Shown here: piece after piece, positions 32,120 to 41,646 of the stretch
How the letters are laid out: each line of letters begins with the position of its first letter
Numbering within the stretch: the first letter of the stretch is position 1
DNA from: Paraburkholderia sp. BCC1885
GTDB taxonomy: Bacteria; Pseudomonadota; Gammaproteobacteria; Burkholderiales; Burkholderiaceae
Direction of reading: 5' to 3'
Assembly (NCBI RefSeq): GCF_900996235.1
Contig: NZ_CAAJGM010000033.1
Coordinates: 124,001-188,000 of the forward strand
Length of the DNA stretch: 64,000 bases
The notes under the pieces: generated by a model
Told to the model about the DNA's origin: nothing
Databases searched by the model: none
The model's input: only the letters and a program-made list of their open reading frames with translations
Made by a program: the position numbers and the translations under genes

Positions 32120-32806
32120 TTAAGACGTCGAATCATCGTCGCGGAATTCCTTCACGCAGGGCAACTGACGCAAGCGGTCGCGAATCGCCGCGTATTCGGC
32201 GGTGGAAACGCGGTGCAGCGTGATCATCACCACGTCGTGTTCGGGCGCGTCGTCGCTCTGCTGCATCACGAACTGCTTGACCCGCGGACTTGCCGTGCCG
32301 AGCGCGTCATGCAGCGAATGGAACGTCAGCGAGCCGCGCTCGACCAGCAAGGTCATCTGCCGCCGCTGCTTGACCGTGATGAAACGCCGCTCGAGCGGCT
32401 TGATGCCCGCGAGGATGATCAGGATGATGATGGTCGCCGCAATCGACGCCGTGTACATGCCGCCGCCCACCGCCAGCCCGATGGCCGCCACCGACCACAG
32501 GCTCGCGGCGGTCGTGAGCCCGCGCACGATCTCGCCGCGCATCAGGATCGAGCCGGCGCCGAGAAAGCCGATCCCGGAGACCACCTGGGCGGCCATCCGC
32601 GACGGGTCGAGCACGACGTTCTGGGTGCCGAGGACATCGGCAAAGCCGAACGCCGATACGATCATGATGAGCGCCGAGCCGACGCACACCAGCATGTGCG
32701 TGCGCAGCCCCGCCGCCCACGACAGGCGCTCGCGCTCCACGCCGATGACGCTGCCGAGCGCGGCCGCCAATACCAGCCGCGAGACGAGTTCGAGATTCCC
32801 AAGCAT
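32120..32806 (-). CDS. MgtC/SapB family membrane protein
   Basis: This 228-residue protein has about four or five membrane helices in the first 140 residues and a cytosolic C-terminal domain. Hallmarks of MgtC/SapB are LAAALGSVIGVERE, the AAGLRTHMLVCVGSALIM block and VVSGIGFLGAGSIL. Members are linked to Mg limitation, acid stress or inhibition of the F-type ATPase in intracellular pathogens, but many environmental members have no tested role. GAGGAGG directly upstream gives a strong ribosome site. No Mg riboswitch-like leader was evident in the short upstream gap. Confidence 0.92.
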   Translation of the reverse strand: MLGNLELVSRLVLAAALGSVIGVERERLSWAAGLRTHMLVCVGSALIMIVSAFGFADVLGTQNVVLDPSRMAAQVVSGIGFLGAGSILMRGEIVRGLTTAASLWSVAAIGLAVGGGMYTASIAATIIILIILAGIKPLERRFITVKQRRQMTLLVERGSLTFHSLHDALGTASPRVKQFVMQQSDDAPEHDVVMITLHRVSTAEYAAIRDRLRQLPCVKEFRDDDSTS

Positions 32807-32965
32807 GCCTGTTCCTCCTCATCAGAATTTTTGGTAGTGCAACGAAGCAGGCGACGGCGTGCCATCGCCGGCGCTTTGCTTTATGCTTGGTCGCTCGCCG
32901 CGCGCTTGCCCGCCACCCGCCGCCGCGCCGACTTTTTCAAGATCTTACCGAAGCCGATTCATAGC

Positions 32966-34063
32966 ATGACCACACCTGTCTCCGCGATCCCCCTTGCCGC
33001 CGCGCTGCGCGACCATTTCGCCGGCGTCGTTCTGCCGATCTGGCGCGGACCGGGCTTCAACACCGCCCTGAAGCTGCCCTACGAGGCAGTCGGCGCCGAA
33101 AACCACCGTCCGCTGCCGGCTGAACGTTACCGCGCGATGGCCTGCGCGCGCCAGTTGTTCGTATTCGCCCAGGCGGGCGAGCTTGCCCACGCCCAGGTGC
33201 TGTTCGATGCGCTCGTGCACTACTTTCAGGACAAGCAACGCGGCGGATGGTTCTTTAGCGTCGACGCAAAAGGCGCGCCGCTCGATACCACGAAGGATCT
33301 CTACACCCACGCGTTCCTCGTCTTCGCGTGTGCGGAATATGCCACGCGCTCGGGCAATCCCGACGCGCTCGCGATGGTTAGCAGCACGTCCCAATTGATC
33401 GAAGACCGCTTTGCAGCACCGCACGGCCTCTTCAATGCGGCCCTCGACGCGGATTTCTCCACGGTAGCCGGCACGCCGGTGCAGAACCCCCTGATGCACC
33501 TCACCGAGGCCTGGCTCGCCGCCCGTGCCGCCACCCAGGATAGCGCGTTCGATAACGCTCTGCGCCAGTTGGCCGAGGCGATCGAGCGCACTTTCGTGCA
33601 TGCGCCGACCGGCTGCGTCGCGGAACTGCCGCTGGGCGCGCACGACAACCGTCTTGAGCCGGGTCATCAGTTCGAATGGTTCTGGCTGGTCAGGCAGGCG
33701 GGCGCGCTGCTGGACGGCACAGGGCTCGACGAAGCGCTTACGCGCGCCTTCGATTTCGCGCAGCAGTTCGGCGTGGATGGGGTAACGGGCGGGGTGTGTG
33801 CATCATTGGACGAAGCCGGCCGCGTCAAGGACGCGACCCAGCGCATCTGGGCGCAAAGCGAATATCTGCGCGCCCTCGCCACGCGCGACGACGCCGCCGC
33901 GCGCGCGGTGCTGCCGCAGCAGATCGAGCGCTTCAGGCGGCGCTTTCTGCACGCGCAGGGGTGGTACGAGTGCAAGACTGCGGCGGGCGAAGTGTCGCGC
34001 GCCGATATGCCGTCCACCACGCCTTACCATCTCGCCACCGCTTACGCGGCGTTGCCGGTCTAG
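32966..34063 (+). CDS. N-acylglucosamine 2-epimerase / mannose-isomerase family protein
   Basis: This 365-residue (alpha/alpha)6-barrel sugar isomerase belongs to the AGE superfamily. Conserved active-site blocks are DLYTHAFLVFACAEY, NPLMHLTEAWLA, LEPGHQFEWFWLV (His and Glu near 230) and the C-terminal STTPYHLATAYA. Together they supply the His residues used for aldose-ketose isomerisation or 2-epimerisation. It could act on mannose, N-acylglucosamine or a similar sugar; the sequence does not decide. I start it at the ATG at 32966; the much longer open frame upstream is antisense to two minus-strand genes. Confidence 0.9.
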   Translation: MTTPVSAIPLAAALRDHFAGVVLPIWRGPGFNTALKLPYEAVGAENHRPLPAERYRAMACARQLFVFAQAGELAHAQVLFDALVHYFQDKQRGGWFFSVDAKGAPLDTTKDLYTHAFLVFACAEYATRSGNPDALAMVSSTSQLIEDRFAAPHGLFNAALDADFSTVAGTPVQNPLMHLTEAWLAARAATQDSAFDNALRQLAEAIERTFVHAPTGCVAELPLGAHDNRLEPGHQFEWFWLVRQAGALLDGTGLDEALTRAFDFAQQFGVDGVTGGVCASLDEAGRVKDATQRIWAQSEYLRALATRDDAAARAVLPQQIERFRRRFLHAQGWYECKTAAGEVSRADMPSTTPYHLATAYAALPV

Positions 34064-34077
34064 CTGGCCTGGCCCGC

Positions 34078-35700
34078 TTAGGCCGCCGTCGGCACGCCCA
34101 ACGAAAACTCCTGTTCCTGTGGGTGCAAGGCGCCGAACTGCTGCGTCCTGAACACCACATCGGAAATCTCGAACACCGACACGGCCGCCTTCAACTGCTG
34201 GGTCTGCTGATGCAATGAGGCCGCAGCCGCCGCGGCTTCTTCGACGAGCGCCGCATTCTGCTGCGTCATCTCGTCCATCTGCACCACCGCCTGGTTGACC
34301 TGTTCGATGCCCGTGCTCTGTTCGAGCGAGGACGCGCTGATGTCCGTCATCATCTGCGTGACGCGTGAAATCGACGCAGACACGTTGCGCATGGCCTCGC
34401 CGGCATGTTCGACCAGCGCGGAGCCGCCCTTGATCTCCGCCACCGATTCGCTGATCAGCGTCTTGATTTCCTTGGCCGACTGCGCGCTGCGCTGCGCGAG
34501 CCCGCGCACTTCGCCCGCCACCACCGCAAAGCCACGCCCCTGCTCGCCCGCGCGCGCTGCTTCGACGGCCGCGTTCAGGGCGAGGATGTTGGTCTGGAAA
34601 GCAATGCCGTCGATCACCGAGATGATTTCCGCGATCTTGTCCGAGCTTTGCGCGATCCCGTACATTTTCTCGACCACCTGGTTGACAACGTCGCTGCCGC
34701 GCGAGGTTGCGTCGAGCGCGGTCTGCGCCAGCGCGTTCGCTTCGCGGGCGTGATCGGCGTTCTGGCGCACGGTCGCGGTCAGCTCTTCCATGCTCGAGGC
34801 GGTTTCTTCCAGCGAGGCGGCCTGGTTCTCGGTCCGCGCGGAAAGATCCGCGTTGCCCGTGGCGATTTCGTCGGCGCCAAGGTGAATCGAATCCGCCGAT
34901 TCGCGTACCGTTTTCACTGTACGCGCCACGCTCGCCTGCATGCGCGCGAGGCCCGAAAACAGCCGGCCGATTTCGTTGGTGCCGCGCGCCGCGATCGGCT
35001 GATCGAGCCGGCCTTGCGCGATGCGGTCGAAGTGACGGCCCGCCTCTTCGAGCGGCGCCACCACGCCACGCCTGAGCCCGATGTACACCGCCGCCGTGCC
35101 CGCCAGCAGCAGTAATACGATCGCGATACCTACCGTGCGGAACAGCGCGAGACGGCTGTCGATCGATTCGAGCGACGCACGGCCCGCGGCGTCGCCGAAC
35201 TGCACGAAGTTGTGCAACTCGGCGAGGTAAGCGTCCTGGAACGACTGGGTCGGCTGATCGAGGAAAGCCTGGATATTGCCCGCGTCCAGGTCCTGCGTCA
35301 GTTCGACCAGCGCCGCATGAAATTTCTGATAGCGCTCGGCCAGCGCGGCTGCGCGGGCGCTGTTTTCGTCGCTGGTTTTGGGAGCGTTGGAGAACGCCGC
35401 AAAGGATTGATCCGCCGCGGCCAGTTGATCGCGGGCGTGCTGGACGATCTCGGCCGGTTCGGGGCTGCCCTTCACCATCCGCGTGCTGGCGCGCGACAAA
35501 TTGATACGCGCGTCCATCAGGTCCTGGGTAGTCTGGTTGACCGCATCGACCTGCCGCAGCGCCACGTTAGACAGATCGTCGACGTCGTCATGAGTACGCG
35601 TGAGCGACCAGAACCCCAAACCCCCGGTCACCAGTTGCAACACACAAAAAGCGGCCAGAACACACAACAGGCCGGATGCGACCTTGATCTTGCTAAACAT
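34078..35700 (-). CDS. Methyl-accepting chemotaxis protein (Tar-like)
   Basis: This 540-residue chemoreceptor has membrane helices at about 8-30 and 188-210, a periplasmic four-helix ligand domain between them, a HAMP domain (about 211-263) and a long cytoplasmic signalling hairpin. The hairpin tip carries the universally conserved [22 protein letters not shown] (listed in part: [17 protein letters not shown]). Methylation helices with Glu/Gln pairs flank it. There is no C-terminal pentapeptide tether for CheR. The ATG at 35698-35700 has AGG nearby; a GTG three codons earlier is the alternative. No other chemotaxis gene is adjacent. The ligand is unknown. Confidence 0.95.
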   Translation of the reverse strand: MFSKIKVASGLLCVLAAFCVLQLVTGGLGFWSLTRTHDDVDDLSNVALRQVDAVNQTTQDLMDARINLSRASTRMVKGSPEPAEIVQHARDQLAAADQSFAAFSNAPKTSDENSARAAALAERYQKFHAALVELTQDLDAGNIQAFLDQPTQSFQDAYLAELHNFVQFGDAAGRASLESIDSRLALFRTVGIAIVLLLLAGTAAVYIGLRRGVVAPLEEAGRHFDRIAQGRLDQPIAARGTNEIGRLFSGLARMQASVARTVKTVRESADSIHLGADEIATGNADLSARTENQAASLEETASSMEELTATVRQNADHAREANALAQTALDATSRGSDVVNQVVEKMYGIAQSSDKIAEIISVIDGIAFQTNILALNAAVEAARAGEQGRGFAVVAGEVRGLAQRSAQSAKEIKTLISESVAEIKGGSALVEHAGEAMRNVSASISRVTQMMTDISASSLEQSTGIEQVNQAVVQMDEMTQQNAALVEEAAAAAASLHQQTQQLKAAVSVFEISDVVFRTQQFGALHPQEQEFSLGVPTAA

Positions 35701-35939
35701 CTTGAACACCTACAAAGAGAGACGGGAGCTACGGGTGTGTTTACGGCGAGACGGGCGATTCCTTGAGAAACCAACCTGAAAATCTGTCTTACCTACGCTT
35801 TCTTCGCGCATTTGCTCAATTGATGCCGCTTTCCGCAACAATATAAATGGCACTTTTGCGATTCACCTTGACGCGGCGCGTGAGCGCTTCCTAGAGTGGG
35901 TAGGGACGCCACCACGGGCATCGCCCCGAAGGACTCAAA

Positions 35940-36374
35940 ATGACCGATCTACTGGACCGGGCGCGCGGCGCGCTCCATGCCCAGCCGTTCAGCATGCTGC
36001 TTGGCGCCCAACTGATGCAGGCGAGCGCCACCGAGTTGACTCTCTGCCTGCCGATTCGCGACGAGTTGCGGCAACAGCACGGCTTCGTCCACGGGGGAGT
36101 GATCAGTTATCTGGCCGACAATGCGCTCACCTTCGCCGGGGCGCTGGCACTCGGGCCGCGGGTCGTCACCGGCGAATTCAAGATCAACTATCTGCGGCCC
36201 GCCATGAACGGCACGCTGGTCGCGCGGGCCCAGGTCGTCTATGCCGGACGCACCCAGGCGACCTGTCAGTGCAATATCTTCGTGATGGATGACGACCGCG
36301 AACGGCTCGTCGCCGTCGCGCAAGGGACAATCAACCGGATCGGTGAAGCCGGCGAAAGCGCACCGGCGAGTTGA
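35940..36374 (+). CDS. PaaI-family hotdog thioesterase
   Basis: This 144-residue hotdog-fold protein has the PaaI-type catalytic block QQHGFVHGGVISYLADNALTFA (residues 38-58 in part; His-Gly-Gly plus Asp) and the strand TGEFKINYLRPA. Members hydrolyse aryl- or acyl-CoA thioesters and often rescue trapped CoA. The ATG at 35940 follows AAGGACT. It is divergent from the chemoreceptor gene and convergent with the FAH gene, with a bidirectional terminator in between. The substrate is not predictable. Confidence 0.9.
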   Translation: MTDLLDRARGALHAQPFSMLLGAQLMQASATELTLCLPIRDELRQQHGFVHGGVISYLADNALTFAGALALGPRVVTGEFKINYLRPAMNGTLVARAQVVYAGRTQATCQCNIFVMDDDRERLVAVAQGTINRIGEAGESAPAS

Positions 36375-36439
36375 CGGGCCACCGCGTGACGTGACGTCGT
36401 CAATGAAGCCGCTTTATGCGGCTGTGATGCCCACGAAAA

Positions 36440-36471
36440 AAGGCCGTTCCCGATTGAGCGGAAACGGCCTT
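36440..36471. terminator. Bidirectional terminator between thioesterase and FAH genes
   Basis: AAGGCCGTT (36440-36448) pairs with AACGGCCTT (36463-36471) in a 9-bp stem. The left side has an A-run (T-run for the minus strand) and the right side TTCTGTTCCTT. It can end both the plus-strand thioesterase transcript and the long minus-strand sugar operon. Confidence 0.8.
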
Positions 36472-36536
36472 CTGTTCCTTCTGCTAAACCTCACGCCAAC
36501 AGCATCATGGATGACGCCGCCGGCCACCGCGCAACG

Positions 36537-37385
36537 TCACTCCGCCGCGACAGTCTTCTGTTGTTGCTCGCCCAGGCCTTCGATGCCGAGGCGCACGGTT
36601 TGCCCCGCCTTCAGGTAGATCGCGTTCGGCTTCACGCCCATACCGACGCCCGGCGGCGTGCCGGTCGAAATCACGTCGCCCGGTTGCAGGCTCATGCAGG
36701 CCGAGAGATACGCCACCAGTTTGGCGACGCCGAACACCATCGTTTTGGTCGAGCCGTTCTGATAGCGATGGCCGTCCACTTCGAGCCACAGGTTCAGGTT
36801 TTGCGGATCGGCCACTTCGTCGCGCGTCACGATCCACGGACCGATCGGGCCGAAGGTGTCGAAGCCCTTACCCTTGTCCCACGTGCCACCGCGTTCGATC
36901 TGCCATTCGCGTTCGGAGACGTCGTTGATCACGCAATAGCCGGCGACGTAATCGAGCGCGTTGGCTTCGTCGATGTACTTGGCCGGCTTGCCGATCACCA
37001 CGCCGAGTTCGACTTCCCAATCGGTCTTCTTCGAGCCGCGCGGGATTTCGATGTTGTCGTTCGGGCCGCTGATCGCGCTATTCCACTTGTTGAACACCAC
37101 CGGCTCGGTCGGCACGGGCAGGTTCGATTCCGCCGCGTGGTCGGCGTAGTTCAGGCCGATGCAAATGAACTTGCCGATCTTGCCGACGCACGGTCCGAGG
37201 CGCGGATTGCCCTCGACCACCGGCAGCGACGCCGGATCGAGCGCACGCAGTTTGGCGAGGCCGGCATCGGTCAGCGCGGCGCCATCGATATCGCCCACGA
37301 CGCCCGACAGATCGCGAATCTTGCCTTGCGCGTCGAGCAGGCCCGGCTTTTCCTGACCTTTCGGTCCATAACGAAGCAGTTTCAT
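36537..37385 (-). CDS. FAH-family hydrolase, probable 2,4-diketo-3-deoxy-sugar-acid hydrolase
   Basis: This 282-residue member of the fumarylacetoacetate hydrolase family has the C-terminal catalytic fold from about residue 70. Metal ligands are visible in the pattern DWEVELGVVIG and in GYCVINDVSEREWQ. STGTPPGVGMG is the oxyanion-side loop. In deoxysugar pathways such an enzyme cleaves 2,4-diketo-3-deoxy-L-fuconate (or -rhamnonate) to pyruvate plus L-lactate. It is the last gene of the sugar operon, 37 bp after the SDR gene and 65 bp before a terminator. The generic FAH fold is certain; the substrate is inferred from neighbours. Confidence 0.87.
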   Translation of the reverse strand: MKLLRYGPKGQEKPGLLDAQGKIRDLSGVVGDIDGAALTDAGLAKLRALDPASLPVVEGNPRLGPCVGKIGKFICIGLNYADHAAESNLPVPTEPVVFNKWNSAISGPNDNIEIPRGSKKTDWEVELGVVIGKPAKYIDEANALDYVAGYCVINDVSEREWQIERGGTWDKGKGFDTFGPIGPWIVTRDEVADPQNLNLWLEVDGHRYQNGSTKTMVFGVAKLVAYLSACMSLQPGDVISTGTPPGVGMGVKPNAIYLKAGQTVRLGIEGLGEQQQKTVAAE

Positions 37386-37422
37386 CGTTGCACTTCCCTC
37401 TATTCAGAGTGTCCAGTGGAAA

Positions 37423-38166
37423 TTAGTTCGACCAGCCGCCGTCGATCACATGCGCGTGGCCGGTGGTAAACCCCGACTCGTCCGAGGCCAGATACAGCGC
37501 CAATGCCGCGATCTCTTCGGGCTTGCCGATGCGGCCCATCGGCTGGCGGGCGACGAAGGCCGCCTGCACCGCGTCGACGCTCGCCCCTTGCGCCTGGGCC
37601 TGCGACGCGATCCGCTGTTCGAGCGACGGCGAAGACACCGTGCCCGGGCAGATCGCATTACAGCGTACACCACGCGTGACGAAGTCTGCAGCGACGGACT
37701 TCGTCAGGCCGATCACCGCGGCCTTCGACGCTCCGTACACGAAGCGGTTCGGCACGCCCTTCACGCTCGAGGCCGCCGACGACATATTGATGATCGAGCC
37801 GCCGCCCTTCTCCAGCATGGCAGGCAGAAATGCGCGGATCGTCCGGTACATCGCCTTCGCGTTCAGGTCGAAGGCGAAGTCCCAATCTTCTTCCGTCGCT
37901 TCGAGGATCGAACCGGCGTGCACATAGCCCGCGCAGTTGAACAGCACGTCGATCGCACCGATTTCGGCGGCGAGCGCGTCGATCGCGGCGGCGTCGCGCA
38001 CGTCGAGCTTGCGTGCCTCAACCGGCTTGCCGGCGAGCGAATCGATCTTGATGTCGGTCGCGATCACGCGCGCGCCTTCGCGCGCGAACAGTTCCGCGGT
38101 CGCGAGGCCGATGCCTTGTCCGGCGGCGGTAATCAGGGCGGTCTTGCCGGCCAGTCTTTGTGTCAT
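37423..38166 (-). CDS. SDR dehydrogenase, probable 2-keto-3-deoxy-L-fuconate dehydrogenase
   Basis: This 247-residue short-chain dehydrogenase has the cofactor motif TAAGQGIGLA (about residues 14-23), NCAGYV near 78 and the catalytic YGASK with Ser in SSAASS upstream. Asp38 after the second strand (VIATDIK) favours NAD over NADP. Its place between a lactonase and a FAH hydrolase fits oxidation of 2-keto-3-deoxy-L-fuconate at C4. The family resemblance to BDH2-like 2-keto-3-deoxy-fuconate dehydrogenases supports this, but substrate identity is inferred. Confidence 0.87.
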   Translation of the reverse strand: MTQRLAGKTALITAAGQGIGLATAELFAREGARVIATDIKIDSLAGKPVEARKLDVRDAAAIDALAAEIGAIDVLFNCAGYVHAGSILEATEEDWDFAFDLNAKAMYRTIRAFLPAMLEKGGGSIINMSSAASSVKGVPNRFVYGASKAAVIGLTKSVAADFVTRGVRCNAICPGTVSSPSLEQRIASQAQAQGASVDAVQAAFVARQPMGRIGKPEEIAALALYLASDESGFTTGHAHVIDGGWSN

Positions 38167-38254
38167 CTACGGCTCCAGTTCGTCCAGGTCAATTGGGAAA
38201 GGCGCCCAGCTCGGGTTGCCCACTCAGGTCACAAATTCAGCTCACGGATTCAGT

Positions 38255-39094
38255 TCACAGACGATAGAAAGCGGCGGCGTTCGCACCGAACACGGCCTCG
38301 CGCTGCGCGTCGGATAACCCGGCGAGCAAGCTGTTGGCCACCGAGTGCCACAGCAGGTAATCGCCGTTCAGATTGAGCACCGGCCAATCGCTGCCCCACA
38401 TCAGGCGCGCGGGGCCGAACGACTGCAGCAGATGGTCGACGTATGGCTGCAGCGTCGCCTCGGTCCAGCCGGACGCGGCTTCCGTCGCCAGACCCGAGAG
38501 CTTGCAATGCACATGCGGCAGCTTTGCCAGACGCGTGATGCCGTCGGCCCAGCTTTGCCAGCCGCCGCGGCCGACATTACCGGCGCGGATCGGCGGCTTG
38601 GCGCCGTGGTCGATCACAATGCGCAGCGTCGGAAAGCGTTTGGCGAAGGTTTCGAAGGGCGCGACGTGGCGCGTGAAAATCAGCGCGTCGAAGGCGAGGT
38701 CGTGCTCGATGAGCGCTTCGACGGCGGGCGCGAGATCGGGATTGGCGATCCAGTCGTCGTCGGGGAGGTCCTGCAGCATCGGGCGAATGCCCTTGAATTG
38801 CGGATGGCGCGCCAGTTCGGCGAGCAAGGCGGGGGCGTCGCGCAGCAGCATCGGCACCCAGCCCACCACGCCCGCAATCGATGCATCGCCTCGCGCGAGG
38901 TCCAGCAGATAGCGGGTTTCCTCGACTGTCGGCGCCGCCTGCACCGCCACCGTCCGCTGCACGCCGGCCCGCTCGCGCAGCGGCGCGAGGTCGGCAGGCT
39001 CGAAGGTCCGGTATAGCTGGGTCAGCTCGGGAGTCAGCCAGCCGTAATCGCCGCGAGCCGGGTTCCAGAAATGCTGGTGCGCATCGATCTGCAT
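38255..39094 (-). CDS. Amidohydrolase family lactonase (COG3618), probable L-fuconolactonase
   Basis: This 279-residue TIM-barrel metal-dependent hydrolase of the amidohydrolase-2 / COG3618 group starts MQIDAHQHFWNPARGDYGWL, with the HxH metal motif (DAHQHFW) at residues 3-9. Later blocks are RIVIDHGAKPPI, LPHVHCKLSGLATEA and LMWGSDWPVLNL with the conserved Asp. Characterised members hydrolyse sugar lactones including L-fucono-1,5-lactone. It starts 6 bp after the aldose dehydrogenase gene, whose product would be its substrate. This adjacency makes the lactonase call strong. Confidence 0.88.
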   Translation of the reverse strand: MQIDAHQHFWNPARGDYGWLTPELTQLYRTFEPADLAPLRERAGVQRTVAVQAAPTVEETRYLLDLARGDASIAGVVGWVPMLLRDAPALLAELARHPQFKGIRPMLQDLPDDDWIANPDLAPAVEALIEHDLAFDALIFTRHVAPFETFAKRFPTLRIVIDHGAKPPIRAGNVGRGGWQSWADGITRLAKLPHVHCKLSGLATEAASGWTEATLQPYVDHLLQSFGPARLMWGSDWPVLNLNGDYLLWHSVANSLLAGLSDAQREAVFGANAAAFYRL

Positions 39095-39100
39095 GGTCCG

Positions 39101-40141
39101 TCAGTCCTTCGGCACCGGCGCTCTCGAATCCAGTAAACCTTCGTCGCGCAATGCCGTCCACAACGCCGCGGGAATCGGACGTTCGAACGAGGCGACGTTC
39201 TCGCGCAATTCGGCAACACTGCGCGCGCCGGTCAGCACCGTTGCGACGGCCGGGTGAGCATACGGAAACTGCAACGCGGCGGCCGCCAGCGGCACGTCGT
39301 GCGCGCGGCATACCGCCTCGAGACGGGCCACCCGGTCGATCACCTCTTGCGGCGCGGCGGCATAGTTGAACTTCAGTTCGCCCTGCACGCCGCGCGCGAG
39401 GATGCCCGAGTTGAACGCGCCGCCCAGCAGGATGCCGACGCCGCGCGCTTCGCACGCGGGCAGCAGATCATTGAGCGTGGCCTGCTCCAGCAGTGTATAA
39501 CGGCCCGCCAGAAGGGCGCAGTCGATGTCGAAATCGGCCATCGCTTCGAGGATCGCCGCGCCCTCGTTGACACCCAGACCGACGGCCTTGACCACGCCCG
39601 CCGAGCGCAATTCGTCGAGCGCGCGAAAGCCGCCGCCATCCGTCAGTTGCTGCCAGTAATGCGAGTTTTTTTCGCCATGCGTGACGCGGCCAATATCGTG
39701 GATCAGCAGAATGTCGATCTCGACGATGCCGAGGCGCTGCTGGCTGTCCTCGAAGGATCGCAGGATGCTGTCGTGGGTGTAGTCGTAGATCGCCTGAAAC
39801 GGCAGCGGATCCTGCCAGCCTTCGCTGCCGTCGTAAGGCGTGGTACGCGGCACGAAGCGGCGTCCTACCTTGGTCGACAGCCCGTATTGGTCGCGTGGAT
39901 AGCGGCGCAGCGCATCGCCCAGGCGGTGTTCGGCCTTGGTGTGGCCGTAGTGCGGGGCGGTGTCGAAAAAGCGCACGCCGGCGTCCCAGGCAGCGGCGAC
40001 GGTCGCTTGCGCCTCTTCTTCGGACAGATCGCTGTAGAGGCCGCCGAGCGGCGCCGTGCCGAGCCCGAGCCCTGTCACCTTGAGGCCGCGCCGGCCGATG
40101 GTGCGCAGCTGGCTTACCTTCGAATTGACCGTCTGTGTCAT
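39101..40141 (-). CDS. Aldo/keto reductase, probable L-fucose / D-threo-aldose 1-dehydrogenase
   Basis: This 346-residue AKR belongs to the group that holds bacterial L-fucose (D-threo-aldose) dehydrogenases. Visible are GLGTAPLGGLY at the start, the catalytic Asp and Tyr in FFDTAPHYG, Lys in LSTKVGR, and DILLIHDIGR with the active-site His. It would oxidise the free sugar at C1 to the 1,5-lactone. It lies directly upstream of the lactonase and 154 bp downstream of the dehydratase large subunit. Possible sugars are L-fucose, D-arabinose, L-galactose and L-xylose, which share the same stereochemistry. Confidence 0.87.
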   Translation of the reverse strand: MTQTVNSKVSQLRTIGRRGLKVTGLGLGTAPLGGLYSDLSEEEAQATVAAAWDAGVRFFDTAPHYGHTKAEHRLGDALRRYPRDQYGLSTKVGRRFVPRTTPYDGSEGWQDPLPFQAIYDYTHDSILRSFEDSQQRLGIVEIDILLIHDIGRVTHGEKNSHYWQQLTDGGGFRALDELRSAGVVKAVGLGVNEGAAILEAMADFDIDCALLAGRYTLLEQATLNDLLPACEARGVGILLGGAFNSGILARGVQGELKFNYAAAPQEVIDRVARLEAVCRAHDVPLAAAALQFPYAHPAVATVLTGARSVAELRENVASFERPIPAALWTALRDEGLLDSRAPVPKD

Positions 40142-40295
40142 GCCTGCGTCTCCAATATTTTATGTGGCGCGGCCCGCCTGCGGCTCGCGTTCGGCCCGCC
40201 TTATTGAGCCGGCTGCGTCTGCGTCTGCGCCACCGTGGCCTTGGGCGGTCTCGCGCCGCTCATGATGATCGGGCCGCCTGACCTCATTGCCTCGA

Positions 40296-41618
40296 TCAAT
40301 GCGAAGCGAGTTCGACCACCCGGTGCGTCGGCGCCGCGCTCGACGGCAGGCACGACGGCCCCACCGGTTCGAAGCTCTTATACGTAAGGATAAACTCCTG
40401 GTGCCCGAGCGTCTCCGACTTCGACGCGGCGCCTTGCGCCACCGCCAGCGTCTGCTCGAACACTTCGCGGCCCACTTCTTCCAGTGTGCCGCGCCCTTCC
40501 AGAATCCGGCCGGCGTCGACATCCATGTCGCCGGCGAGATTGCGATAGGTGGCCGGATTCGCGCACACCTTGATGACTGGTGAAATGGCCGACCCCACCA
40601 CCGAACCACGCCCCGTCGTGAACAGGATGACATGCGCGCCGCACGCGATCAGCTCGCCGATCTCGGCGTTGTCGCTGATGTTCGGAAAGCCGAAGCGCGG
40701 CTCGCCATCCGGCACGACGTCCAGCAGATAGAGGCCGCCGGTCGGCGGCACGTCGCCCGGTTTGACGATGCCGACAATCGGCGACGCCCCGCTCTTCGCA
40801 TACGCGCCGAGCGACTTTTCTTCCTGAGTGGTCAGGCCACCGTCCGCGTTGCCCACCGCGAAACTGCCGTGGCCGAGAATCGAGTAATAGCGCGCCGCCT
40901 TGGCCACGCAGGCGACGATCTCGTCGCCCAGCTCCGGCCGCGCCGCGCGCGTCTTCATATGAAACTCGCAGCCGACCAGCTCGCCCGTTTCTTCGAAGAT
41001 GCAGGTCGCGCCCGCGTCGATCAGATGATCGAACGCGCGGCCCACCGCCGGATTCGCCGTGATGCCGCTGGTGCCGTCCGAGCCGCCGCAGATCGTGCCG
41101 ATCACCAGTTCGTCGAGGCCCATCGGCACGCGTTCCTGCGCGGCCAGCTGTTTGCGCGCATCGCGCACCCAGTCCACGCCGTACTGGATCGTGCTGCGCG
41201 TGCCGCCTTTTTCCTGGATCGTCAGGACTTCGACAGGCCGGCCGGTGGCCCGCACGACATCGACAAGGTAATGCTTGTTCATGCTCTCGCAGCCGAGCGA
41301 CACGAACAGCACCGCGCCCACATTCGGGTGCGTCGTCAGCTGTTTGAGCATCTTCTCCGCGTAGCTGTTCGGGTAGCAGCCGGGAAAACCGATCAGATGC
41401 ACAGCCGGATCGCGCTGCGCGTTCGGGTCGTCGAAGGCGTCGAGCGGCTCGCGAAACTGCGTGACGATCTCGCGCGCGACGTGATGCGCGCACTCCACCA
41501 GGTAGGCCACCGCGACCACATTGCGGATGCCCTTGCGGCCGTCGCTGCGCAAATAGCCTTGCAGCGTGGGCCGGGCGCCGGCGGATGAGGAGATCGTTGC
41601 TGCGGAAGTGTCAGTCAT
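40296..41618 (-). CDS. UxaA-family dehydratase, large (catalytic) subunit
   Basis: This 440-residue protein corresponds to the C-terminal domain of altronate/galactarate dehydratases. Blocks seen are GYLRSDGRKGIRNVVAVAYLVECAHHVA, LIGFPGCYPNSYAEKML, VGAVLFVSLGCESMN, the GTICGGSDGTSGITANPA signature and SVVGSAISPVIKVCANP. The conserved Cys residues suggest a metal or Fe-dependent lyase. In context it would dehydrate the sugar acid (L-fuconate) to the 2-keto-3-deoxy acid, a step that characterised L-fucose clusters often give to an enolase-superfamily enzyme. The small subunit is the preceding gene. The substrate is inferred. Confidence 0.88.
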   Translation of the reverse strand: MTDTSAATISSSAGARPTLQGYLRSDGRKGIRNVVAVAYLVECAHHVAREIVTQFREPLDAFDDPNAQRDPAVHLIGFPGCYPNSYAEKMLKQLTTHPNVGAVLFVSLGCESMNKHYLVDVVRATGRPVEVLTIQEKGGTRSTIQYGVDWVRDARKQLAAQERVPMGLDELVIGTICGGSDGTSGITANPAVGRAFDHLIDAGATCIFEETGELVGCEFHMKTRAARPELGDEIVACVAKAARYYSILGHGSFAVGNADGGLTTQEEKSLGAYAKSGASPIVGIVKPGDVPPTGGLYLLDVVPDGEPRFGFPNISDNAEIGELIACGAHVILFTTGRGSVVGSAISPVIKVCANPATYRNLAGDMDVDAGRILEGRGTLEEVGREVFEQTLAVAQGAASKSETLGHQEFILTYKSFEPVGPSCLPSSAAPTHRVVELASH

Positions 41619-41646
41619 GAGCGTTCCAGCGCGGTATCACACCGCG

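Noticed and set aside
30740..32965. Upstream 742 codons of the long plus-strand frame that ends in the epimerase-family gene
   Set aside because: They are antisense to the one-TM and MgtC-like genes. Only the last 365 codons from the ATG at 32966 have family motifs.
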